Source: a virus. Taken from it: 47,033 nt of DNA. A program made the position numbers and the translations under genes. The stretch spans positions 1 through 47,033 of the IMG/VR virus record IMGVR_UViG_3300032242_001587; one strand, 5' to 3'. The first letter of the stretch is position 1. The number at the start of each line of letters is the position of its first letter. Below are positions 14,974 to 25,300 of this stretch, in pieces. The notes below the pieces were generated by a model. The model searched no databases. It had not been told where the DNA came from and saw only the letters and a program-made list of their open reading frames with translations.

Positions 14974-16073
14974 AATGTAGGCAATTCCTCATACTCAACT
15001 ACATCACTCATTACACCAATAACATAGTTTGTACTTTCTGTTTCTTGTAATGCACTTTGTTTCTTGTTAATGTTTACATGTTTATTGAACCATGGAATAG
15101 GACTATGCTTTGGGTGATTCTCATTATACTTGATGCCGATTTCTTTTAATCTAGTAAATGCAGTATAGTCTACAAAGTCTTTAAGAATTTCTGCATTCAA
15201 TCCAATTACAACACCTTTGCTGAATAGATATTCAGCCCATTCTTTTTCTTCACGTATAACATCCATATACATTTCATATACTTCACGCTCACATTGTTGT
15301 TTTGCTATAACAAATCTATGGTCATCTTTAATTACATTATTAATTAACCAAGCAGTCCATTCAGCATGTAGTATCTCATCTTGTAATATCAAACCAATGA
15401 TGTTGCCATTACCAATGTAAATCTTGTTCTCTACCATAGCAAGACTTGTTGCAAAACTTACCATAAAGCGGAATGCTTCTAATGCGTAACTAGCATTTAA
15501 TGCTAACCAAATACTATTGATATGTTCTTGCTCACCAACTTTACTAGGATCCAATTCTTTCAAACAATTTAGTTGATGTAAGTTTTCATAGTATTTACCT
15601 ACGTTACTTGCCATACTTACTATTTCTTTGGTATCGTGAATCTTATTGAATTCTTCCTTAGGCACACCATATACGTTCCTAATAATATGGCTGTAAGATT
15701 TTGAGTGTATATTAGTCTCAAAGAAACTCCAATTGCTAACTAGTGCTTCTAATTCAGGGATACTTATTACCGGGCTGAATACTTGATTAGGGGCACGACC
15801 CTGTATACTGTCAAGTGCAGTTTGTCTTAATAAGTTACTAGTAAAGATATGTTTAATAGCCTCACTACTATCTTTGTGGTCAATCTTATCTTTAGTTAAT
15901 GATACTTCTTCAGGAACCCAAAAGAAACCACGTGCAGTTTCTTCATACTTAGCAATCTTTGGGTATTTAACTTCTTCAAAACGTTGTACTGTTACAGGAC
16001 CTTCTGGGTCTAAGAACATTGTTCTGTTTAGATAGTTTGTTTGTTTAGTTAAGTCGTATTGTCGTTTGCTCAT
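14970..16073 (-). CDS. nrdB: ribonucleoside-diphosphate reductase class Ia, beta subunit
   Basis: Start placed at ATG 16073 because GGAAG lies five bases upstream; an in-frame ATG at 16109 lacks such a site. 367 residues. The ferritin-like fold is seen in RGFFWVPEEVSLTKD, LDSIQGRAPNQVF, then FFETNIHSKSYSHIIRNVYG (Glu and His ligands and the radical Tyr) and LILQDEILHAEWTAWLI (second Glu and His ligand helix). Between Glu and His in the ETNIH segment there are three residues; E. coli NrdB has ETIH with two. It makes and stores the tyrosyl radical for NrdA. Overlaps its neighbours on both sides. Confidence 0.93.
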   Translation of the reverse strand: MSKRQYDLTKQTNYLNRTMFLDPEGPVTVQRFEEVKYPKIAKYEETARGFFWVPEEVSLTKDKIDHKDSSEAIKHIFTSNLLRQTALDSIQGRAPNQVFSPVISIPELEALVSNWSFFETNIHSKSYSHIIRNVYGVPKEEFNKIHDTKEIVSMASNVGKYYENLHQLNCLKELDPSKVGEQEHINSIWLALNASYALEAFRFMVSFATSLAMVENKIYIGNGNIIGLILQDEILHAEWTAWLINNVIKDDHRFVIAKQQCEREVYEMYMDVIREEKEWAEYLFSKGVVIGLNAEILKDFVDYTAFTRLKEIGIKYNENHPKHSPIPWFNKHVNINKKQSALQETESTNYVIGVMSDVVEYEELPTL

Positions 16074-16311
16074 ATTCTTCCATATCTGTATGTGGTCTTT
16101 GCCAGTCATCGCCGTAGTATGCTATATCGATGGCACCTTCGTCATCTAATTTTATACTTGCAATATCATCTTGATTTAGTGCTAGTATAACTACTGGCAT
16201 ATCTTCTACATCTACTTTATAATCTAATGGTAGATTATGATATGCTAGTAACAATTTTAACTTTTCTTCCATTGTCAACTTTGAAAGTTCATCATTAAAT
16301 TCTATTAACAT
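16045..16311 (-). CDS. small acidic protein, 88 aa, unknown
   Basis: ATG at 16311 overlaps the end of the 60-aa gene; its 3' end runs 29 bases into nrdB. The product starts MLIEFNDELSKLTMEEKLKL, and later has VVILALNQDDIASIKLDDEG. It is acidic, soluble and has no Cys or motif I recognise. Placement between nrdA and nrdB in an overlapping chain suggests co-expression with reductase. Confidence 0.65.
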   Translation of the reverse strand: MLIEFNDELSKLTMEEKLKLLLAYHNLPLDYKVDVEDMPVVILALNQDDIASIKLDDEGAIDIAYYGDDWQRPHTDMEEYEQTTIRLN

Positions 16312-16487
16312 TTTATTACCACTTTATCATTTATTATTGTTACATTAGTAACTTCTACTAATTCCCCGTTTATATCTACATATACCGGTACTACATTATA
16401 CTGCTTTTTCACATCACTTGCACTAAAATTGGGTGCTAATAATTTCCAAGCATCAAATATTTTCTGTTGTATGATATATGCATCCAT
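16305..16487 (-). CDS. small protein, 60 aa, unknown
   Basis: Start at ATG 16487, overlapping the nrdA stop (TAATG), rather than an earlier frame start inside nrdA. The product starts MDAYIIQQKIFDAWKLLAP; the second half VVPVYVDINGELVEVTNVTI is beta-rich. No family recognised. Coupled to nrdA. Confidence 0.6.
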   Translation of the reverse strand: MDAYIIQQKIFDAWKLLAPNFSASDVKKQYNVVPVYVDINGELVEVTNVTIINDKVVIKC

Positions 16488-18814
16488 TATAGTACACAAC
16501 TTTCGCAATATTCATCATCTTCAATAACGTCTTGTTTAACGAATGGAATAACATTATCTTCTTGTAATGCTACCTTGCTACCTACTTTGTTAATTAAACT
16601 ATAATAGATAGTCTTCAATCCCCACTTATATGCTAACATCAAGTTCTTAGCAATTAATGTTGCAGGTACTTTACCTTCACTAAAATATGCAGGGTTATAG
16701 AATGTATTAGTTGAGAGACTTTGGTCAACATATACTGCTAGTACTGCTGATGTTTTTAAATATTCAACACAATCACGTTGATCCCACATTAACTGATAAC
16801 GATTCTTTAGTCGTTTGTATTCTGGTACAACTTGCACAAAACTTCCTGCTTTACTTTCTTTAACTGAAATTAGTTCCATAGGCAACTCAATACCGTTCGT
16901 GCTGTTTAATACAACACTAGAACTTTCAACAGGTGCAACTGCCATTAGTGTAGCATTGCGAATACCGTACTTTAATAAGTTACTACGTAATGTTTCCCAG
17001 TCTAAGTTTTGACTTGGAGTAAAGTCTGCTAACTCATTGACACCCTCTGCTCTGCGTTCCCAAGGGAAGATACCTTGTCCATAGAATGTATGTTGGCTAC
17101 GTTTACAAGCACCTTTTTCTTGTGCTAATTCTACTGACATTTCAGTTAGATAATATGCTTGATGTTCCATCCAGCGTTTAACTTCACTTAATGCAATTGA
17201 TTCTCCATATTTGAATCCACGCTTTGCATGCCAGTATGCTAAATTTGTAACTCCTACACCAAGAGGTTCAAAGTCTAAGTTAGCCAACTTACTCTGCACT
17301 GAGAGAAAGTCTTGATAGCTAAGGAGATTACTCAAACTTCTAACTAATACTCTACATGCCTTACGCATGTCTTGGGCTGATTTAAATGCGCCCCAGTTAA
17401 TACTGCCTAATGTACATAGTGCAATACGCCCTGCCTCGTCTTCAATGCGTTGAAAAGGTTTTGTAGGTAATAGAATTTCTTGGCATAAGTTACTCTGATA
17501 AATCGGATCTGTTTTTGTATTAAACGGACCTTGATTAATTACGTTGTCAATAAACACAAGATAGATACGTCCTGTGTCTGTGCGTTCTTTTAATATGCCG
17601 TTCTTAAAGATTTCAACGGCGGGAAGAACTTTCTTTTTGATACCACGTTTGTTTTCGTAGTGTTTATATAATGTTTCAAATTCTTCTGTGTCTCTATAGA
17701 AGGCTTCATATAAGTCTGGTACATCATGTGGATCGAATAATGTAATATTCTCTTGGTTCTTATAACGATTAAAGAACATCTTGTTGACTACAACTGAGTA
17801 ATCCATTTGACGTACACGTGTTTCTTCTGTGCCTTGATTGTTCTTTAATACGATTAGGTCTTCAAACTGATAGTGCCAAACGGGGAATGTAACTGTACAA
17901 CTTGCATTACGTACACCACCTTGACTACAACTACGTAGATCACCAAACCATTTCTTTAAGAAAGGAATCATACCTGTGTGTTTGATTTCACCATTACGAA
18001 TAGGTGCTCCTAGTGGGCGAATGCGACCAATCTCTAATCCTATTCCAGCACGTTTACTAGCATACTTGGCCATCATTTCACCTGCGGCAAAGATACTATC
18101 TAGTGTATCGTCACTGCTAATAAGAACACATGAACTAAATTGTTTAGTAGTCGTCCCAAGACCGGCCAACACAGGAGTAGCAAGAGTAAACTGACCATCA
18201 CTCGCACACTCGTAATATTCTTTAACATATTTTAATCTCTTTTCTTTTACTTCATTATGGAATGCAGTGGCGGCTGCGATTGCATAACGTACTTGCGGAG
18301 TCTCAAAAATTTGACCAGTAGCACGATTTTGTACTAGGTATTTTTCTGCTAACTGTGCAATAGCCGCATATGTATAGTCTTCATCTTTGCCATGGTCGAT
18401 GAATAAGTCAATGATATCCCATTCATCCTCTGTATACCAGGTTAACAGTTCTGTTGTATACATTCCCAACTCAACGTTCTTCTTTACGATATCATATAGT
18501 TTAGGTGGTTCATACTGACCATACACTTCTTTACGTAGCATACTAACTTTTTGTCTACCTGCTACATACTGATAGTTAACATTATTAATGTCACTATTTT
18601 CACTTTCATCAATTAAGTTTACCATTGCCTTAAGCAATAATTCATCAATTGTTTTTGTGCTTATACCATCATGTAATTCTATCTGTGCTTTAATCTCAAT
18701 CATGCTTGGGCTTACATTGTCTATGCCCTTACAATCATATGCTACTTGTCTTTGTATTTTGCTAATGTCTAGAGGAACTGTTTCCCCATTTCTTTTAACT
18801 ACTTTTATATTCAT
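16487..18814 (-). CDS. nrdA: ribonucleoside-diphosphate reductase class Ia, alpha subunit
   Basis: 775 residues, close to the E. coli length. The N-terminal ATP cone begins IKVVKRNGETVPLDISKIQ, implying allosteric activity control. Active-site parts are SSCVLISSDD (first redox Cys), SNLCQEI (thiyl Cys with Asn and Glu), ALCTLGSINWG (second redox Cys), KTIYYSLINK (Tyr pair of the radical path) and a C-terminal CESC thiol pair that relays electrons from glutaredoxin. No intein or intron interrupts it. ATG at 18814 has AAGG upstream. With nrdB and glutaredoxin it forms a complete dNTP-supply set. Confidence 0.96.
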   Translation of the reverse strand: MNIKVVKRNGETVPLDISKIQRQVAYDCKGIDNVSPSMIEIKAQIELHDGISTKTIDELLLKAMVNLIDESENSDINNVNYQYVAGRQKVSMLRKEVYGQYEPPKLYDIVKKNVELGMYTTELLTWYTEDEWDIIDLFIDHGKDEDYTYAAIAQLAEKYLVQNRATGQIFETPQVRYAIAAATAFHNEVKEKRLKYVKEYYECASDGQFTLATPVLAGLGTTTKQFSSCVLISSDDTLDSIFAAGEMMAKYASKRAGIGLEIGRIRPLGAPIRNGEIKHTGMIPFLKKWFGDLRSCSQGGVRNASCTVTFPVWHYQFEDLIVLKNNQGTEETRVRQMDYSVVVNKMFFNRYKNQENITLFDPHDVPDLYEAFYRDTEEFETLYKHYENKRGIKKKVLPAVEIFKNGILKERTDTGRIYLVFIDNVINQGPFNTKTDPIYQSNLCQEILLPTKPFQRIEDEAGRIALCTLGSINWGAFKSAQDMRKACRVLVRSLSNLLSYQDFLSVQSKLANLDFEPLGVGVTNLAYWHAKRGFKYGESIALSEVKRWMEHQAYYLTEMSVELAQEKGACKRSQHTFYGQGIFPWERRAEGVNELADFTPSQNLDWETLRSNLLKYGIRNATLMAVAPVESSSVVLNSTNGIELPMELISVKESKAGSFVQVVPEYKRLKNRYQLMWDQRDCVEYLKTSAVLAVYVDQSLSTNTFYNPAYFSEGKVPATLIAKNLMLAYKWGLKTIYYSLINKVGSKVALQEDNVIPFVKQDVIEDDEYCESCVL

Positions 18815-18825
18815 TGTTTGCCTTA

Positions 18826-19263
18826 TTATAGTTTTAGTTGTAAGTGTGATATGTCTATGTGACGTTTGATGGTAAAATCAGTTAGTGTATTACTTAGTAC
18901 CGTATCGGGCCAGTAATTAAGTATATATTTTGCGTTATCAACTAGGACTAATACCACATCCTCACCATTATTATCAGTTGCTTCAACTAATTCTATATCA
19001 TTTACTCCTGTCAGAAGTAAAGTATAACACATTCCTAAGGCTCTTGCAACCGTACAATAGGTATTTTCTACCAAAAGATCCCAGGGCCCAGGCCATGCTG
19101 AAACGTCTAGTATATGTAAATGGTGATTGACTAATGGCGCATGTTGCCAATATTCATCTATTTCTACGCATTTATTTTGGATTAGTGTATCCTCGATTTG
19201 GGATCTAAGTTCGTACCAACTGCGTAGTCTGGTATCATAATTTAATTGAAATACATTTATCAC
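18826..19263 (-). CDS. conserved-looking phage protein, 145 aa, unknown
   Basis: Starts at a GTG at 19263; no in-frame ATG fits. The product starts with INVFQLNYDTRLRSWYELRS. A core of AWPGPWDLLVENTYCTVARA followed by LGMCYTLLL, and KYILNYWPDTVL near the C-terminus, looks conserved from memory of T4-like marine phages, but no role is known to me. The Cys within a helix after W-D-L-L could hint at a papain or transglutaminase fold; no matching catalytic His is evident, so this is not claimed. It lies between the giant gene and nrdA, with 12 bases before nrdA. Confidence 0.75.
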   Translation of the reverse strand: MINVFQLNYDTRLRSWYELRSQIEDTLIQNKCVEIDEYWQHAPLVNHHLHILDVSAWPGPWDLLVENTYCTVARALGMCYTLLLTGVNDIELVEATDNNGEDVVLVLVDNAKYILNYWPDTVLSNTLTDFTIKRHIDISHLQLKL

Positions 19264-19300
19264 AATGTACTTATCAATTACAATTTGTTACCAATTTAAA

Positions 19301-22300
19301 TTAATACCAGACTTGTTGGTTGCTAGTGAATGAACTACCACTACCACCACTTTGTACGTTACTAGCAGTAATAAACACACCGTCTGTATATGAATATGTT
19401 GGGTATAATGCAAACGTAACACTAGAGCTAGGTGGATTTGTACCCACATCTGCTATTACTCTAGGTGTACTGAATACATTAGGCAAGAATACATTAGATA
19501 TCGGTTCTACTAAATTAATATTTGCTATATTTCCTACATATGTAACATACAAATTAGCACCACCTGTACTTGCATTTGCAGTTAATGTACTATTTCTTTG
19601 ATCCTGGAACATCCATTGTGTTAGTACAATATTACCACTTAGTGGTATTGGTGAGTTAATCAATGGTTCTGATAAGTTACTATTGAATCCTTCATTAATA
19701 AGTATATTAGCTGCACCTGTTTGTGTATTTGCCACTAAAGTACTATTTCTATAATCTTGTAACATCCACTGTGTAATTATAATATTTCCTATATTCGGCG
19801 TAATTGGTGTACTATATACTGCTTCAGATAAAGATACATTGCTAGTATTAGGATCAATAGAAAGTGCGATATTTATTGCGGGTGGATTATATCCAGTATC
19901 AAGTGTAACTCTATTGCCAATATTATTAGTATTCAATGCAGTAACACTAATTGAATATGTATTAGTTGTGACATTATCATTTGCAGTTACTAATAGATTT
20001 GCAAAGTTAACTATATTTGCAGTAATACCTAACGTACTAGCAGTATTCAATATTAATATACCATTGCTATTATATGTTCCGAATGGACTTAGTGTGCTAC
20101 TTGTAGGTGCAGTACCTGATGTAGTAAATGTATTAAAGTTAATACTAGATTCTGAATTAATAGTACTGGTTTGCAATGCTAACACACTTACCAAACTACT
20201 TGGAATAGTAAATGGGTTGTATACAGTAACAGATTGCGGGGCAGTTGTACCATTAGCAATAGGAGAGTTAGCAACACTAATATCACTATAACTGTATGGC
20301 AATAATAAACCAGTAACTGATTTACTTGTTGTGAATGGACTACTATCAGTAGGTGCTACTCCACCACCAGTTACAGTCATTTGTGACCTAGTATTACTGT
20401 TATCAGTTATTAATGTACCTTGTAATGTTAATAATGGAGTATCACTATTAAACGGTCCGTTAATTGTACTAACTGGTATAGCTGTACCTTGATTGACCAG
20501 AGTATATGAACCAGTAGCATCGTTTAATAAAGTACTAGTCTGCGCTGCTAACAATGCAGTTGGTGTTTGTGCACCAAACGGTGTTACAGTTGTTTGGAAT
20601 ACTGTAAAATTAACACCTATACCGCTCGACATTGAATTTATACTATTATCTGTATTAAGTGCTGATTGTGCTGTTAAGAATGAAGGTACATTATATCCAC
20701 CAAGTGGGCTAAATGATTTTTCTAATGCAACACCACCTGTAGCAAGGTTTGCCGGGGTCAATACATTATTATATATACTTGTATCTGTTGTCAAACTATT
20801 CTGTAATGCTAATAGTGCAGTAATACTAGTACCAAACAATCCATATACTTGTGCAGAGGTTACTGGTTGAGCACTATTTGTAATAGTTACACCATTAACA
20901 CTATTATCAACAAATGTAGCATTTTGTGCAGTTAATAACGAAACACCTGTATTGTTGAACAATCCAAATGCTACTGAGTTAAGAGCAGCACCGTTATTTG
21001 TAATAGTAGTACTATTAATACTATTATCAATAGATGTAGCATTTTGTGCAGTTAATAACGAAACACCTGTGTTATTAAATAATCCATATGCAATGCTTGT
21101 AATAGTAAAACCACTGCTATTAGTAATAGTATTATTAAATGTACTATTATCAACAAAGGTTGAACTTTGTGCAGTTAACAATATTACTGCTGTACCTGTA
21201 ATTGCACTGATATTTGTACCAGAACCTTGAGTAGCAGCTAATGGTCCTGTTGGTACAGTAAACGCACCTGTATATACAGCAACTCCTTTGGTTATTCTTA
21301 AATTAGACAATGATCCATATAAAGTACCTGTATTACTACCGGACGCACCTCGGTTAGTATCACTCATTATTTGTAAGCCGCTAGCACCATTAGGAGACCA
21401 TGTATAATTTGTTGCGTCTGCATTAGTTGCAGCTAATACTCCGTTAACGAACAATTTAGTAGAACCAGATGCACGTGATATCGCTACATGGTTCCATGAT
21501 CCATTTAAAATAGTTGTTGTCGCAGCATAAATCCATGCGTTTGATAGACCGAATGCACTCTGCCAAACCATGTTTCCTGCACTAAAATAAAGTGCCCAAT
21601 ATCCAGTGCCTTGAGTAGTTGAAGGTACTACACATCCACCTGTAATATCCGTAGTATTAATAAAAAACTCAACAGTAAAGTCACCGGTACCAAATGCATA
21701 ATTAGAACTAACCGGAACAGTAATGTCAGAACCTGAATTACCATTAAACGCATAAGCATAATATCCATTACTAGTTGTAGGTGCTGTGATTGCAGCAATA
21801 TTAGTACCAGTACTTTGTGTTGCTGATAATGGTCCTGTTGGTACCGTAAACGGGGTACCTGTGTATACTGCAACCCCTCTTGTTATTCTTAAATTAGAAA
21901 CAAATCCATTTATATAAGTGTTAAAATAAGCACCAACTACTAATGGTTGATTTGGATTAGATAAAGGTGTCGAGACAATTGCTACAGCGGTAGTACCTAC
22001 ACCGTTAACCCAAATTCTAATACCTGCTGAAGTTTTAGTCATTGCAATATGGTTCCATTGTCCAACTGTAACTGTTGCACTTGATGTAACTACTTGCTGT
22101 GCACCGGTATAATAATAGAATCTAACTGTACCGTCAGTTAACGGACCAAAAGCCCAATAATTACCGTTGTTGTTATATTGTGAATTTGATACCATACAAG
22201 GTATGTTGTTTGTACTAACTATACTCCATCCTGCTAATGTAGTAGGCATTACCCATGCTTCAATTGTGAAATCTGTAGTCCACCAATCGAAACTAGAGGT

Positions 22301-25300
22301 TACATATGGTATCGTTAGATATTGATTTGTACCATTAAACGAAGTAGCATAATAACCAACACTAGTTGTAGCCGCTGATATAGACACTATTGAACCGCCA
22401 CTACTTATACTAGTAGTTAACGGAGTTGTACTTGGAGTGAATGATGTAGTATATGCAGCGGTACCGTTGACTACACGCAAGTTAGATATAAAGCCATTCA
22501 ATGGATTACTACTAGCATAACCTGTACCAATATATGGACTACCAATTACATAATTATTACTATCTGTGTATGTACTACCTGACTGTGTGCCGTTTACATA
22601 CAATTTGGTACTACCAGAAGATTTAACTACTGCAATATGATACCAAGTAAATGTACTTACCGAACTACCCGTAATAGCAACTGTTCCACCTACTGCATAA
22701 TATATAGTACTACCGGTAATATAAATCTGCGGACTTACTGTAGTTGCACCAGTTCTATTGTCAAATAACGTACCTGCTGTAGCACTAGTATATAGATATA
22801 TCCAACCCTCAATTGTAAAGTTGTTTGTACCAAATGTGAATAATGCGTTACTTGGTGCATTGATATATTGTGTGCTACCACTGAAATATACACTACTACC
22901 ATTAGTTGGTGTAGGACTTAGATTTAATGAAACTAAAGACGTAGAATAATTACTAGATAATGAATTATTTTTACCACTACTATCAGTCGCTATATTTGAT
23001 GAATTTAATGCTAACAATTCTGTTTGTCCTGCACTAATTGCACCTATAGTAGAAGTTGCATACTGTGTTGCTTGTAATGGTGTTGTTGGTGGGGTAAAGT
23101 TTGCAGAATATATACCAACGCCTTTTACAATTCTAACTGTACTTATATAATTACCACTGCTAGGTCCATTGTTTAATGAATTATCAGTACCTATTACTGG
23201 TCTGTTAGTTGCTGCACTATATGTTTGTACATCTGTGGGTGCCTGACCAGTTTGTGTTCCGTTAATGAACAGTCTAGTGACTCCACCGGATCTAGCAACT
23301 GCAACATGATACCACGTACCAACAGTCATATTAATAGTAGAAGCAATAGCATAACCACCGGCAGTAAAAGTTATAATGCCATAAGATACAACTGCCATAC
23401 TAATTGCCATATACCCGGTGTAGTTACTAACTCCCGATGGTCTGAAATCTATTAGTGTACCTCCACCATAGTATGGATTTACCCAGAATTCAATGGTAAA
23501 GTCACCTGTTCCAAAACTAATACCGGTAGTAGTGTATGCATACAGATTTGTACTTAGTAGCATACCATATTGTTGAGTGCTAGTTCCATTGAATGGGCTT
23601 GGATATGCAGTTAACGCTGGGCTACCTGTAACAGTTAGTGTTAAGTTATTTGTACTTGCATCTGTTGTGGTTGCATTTTGTAATGCCATTAAACTAGCAG
23701 GAACATAACCTCCGCCACTTTGTGTATTAGTTAAAGGTGTTGTTTGAGGTATGAATGTAGAACTATATACTCCCACACCATATGTAAATCTCATATTGCT
23801 TATGAAGCCGTAGAATGGTGCAGACTTAGGTTGATATTGTATTCCTATACCACTAGTATTGACTACCCCGATAGATTGACTTAATGTAGTAGTAACCCCT
23901 ACAACACCGTTAACATAAATTATAAATCCATTTGCACTTGTACTTGTTCGTACTGCAGCGATATGAGTCCATGTTGTTAACGGAACTGCATTTGAAGTAG
24001 TAATTGTTGTAACTGCTGATGCTGAAGTTGCATATAAGAAATTGACTGTGCCGGTAGTAAAAGTTAAGTATATTTGCCATTGACCGACAGCATATGAACC
24101 TGATGAAGCATTTGTAAAATTATCTACAACCATTGATGATGCAGTGTATGATGTCATATATACCCAACACTCAACTGTAAACGGACTAGTACCAAATACA
24201 AATCCTGTACTAGGCAATCCTAAATACTGTGCAGTATTACCAGTAAACACATAATTATAATAACCAGTATTAGTTGATTGTGCGATTGCGAGGCTTGGAC
24301 TACCATTTGTATTTGCACTTTGTGTTATTGTTAGTGCAGTTGTACTTGGAGTAAAATTACTTATATAATTTGCCTGTCCTAATGTAACTCTTAAATTGCT
24401 TATGAAACCAGGGAAATAGTAAGGGTATGAAGCCTGACCGTTGTATCCAATATAGTAAGTAGTATTATCTACCCAAGTACTAGTGTTTGTATATGATCCT
24501 AAACTTACCCCGTTTACATAACATGTGAACGTTCCACTACTATTTCTCATGGCTGCAACATGGTACCATGTTGCTAAAGAGAAATTGTAACTAAATGCAT
24601 TAGTAATTGTAGTCGGAGTAGACCAAGCATATACTCCAAATCCTGATATAGCTGTAGCACTACCGGTGAAGTTTACTAAAAATCCTGCATTGTTTGAAGC
24701 GTTTATAGTAGACAATAATGTAATATTATATGCACCAGTGCTGCCTGGATAATTTGTAAAGTATACCCATGCTTCAATTGTAAACGCACTACCTGCTAAT
24801 ACATTATATGATGTCTTGTTGAAACTTAAGTATCCATTAGTACCATTTAAGTATGCACTATAGTAACCTGTTGTAGGTAATGAAGTCAATGCTTGCGTAC
24901 TTGCACTACTAGACTGTGTACTAGTTAGTGGGGTTGTTTGTGGTGTAAAGTTGTATACATATGCACCAGTACCATTTACTACACGTAAGTTACTGATATA
25001 GCCATTCAATGGGTAACTATTATCATAACCCTGACCAATGAATGGTGCACCGATTACATAACTATTACTATCTGTATAATTACTTCCTGACTTAACGCCG
25101 TTTATATATAATTTTGTTACGCCAGAAATTCTTACTACTGCAATATGATACCATGTTATTGTATTCAATGATGAACCAGTAATAACAATATTTCCTGCTA
25201 CTGCATAATATACAGTATTGTTGTTTATATAAACTTGCGGGCTGACAGTAGTTGCACCTGTTCTGCTATCATACAACGTGCCTGTTGTTGTAACACCACT

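Noticed and set aside
16487-18814. Intein or intron in nrdA, common in phage genes of this type
   Set aside because: The 775-residue product has normal length and all catalytic motifs in order with no splice-domain motifs.
19268-19275. Late-promoter-like GATAAGTA before the 145-aa gene
   Set aside because: It lies only 5-12 bases from the GTG start, so a transcript from it could not carry a ribosome site for this gene.
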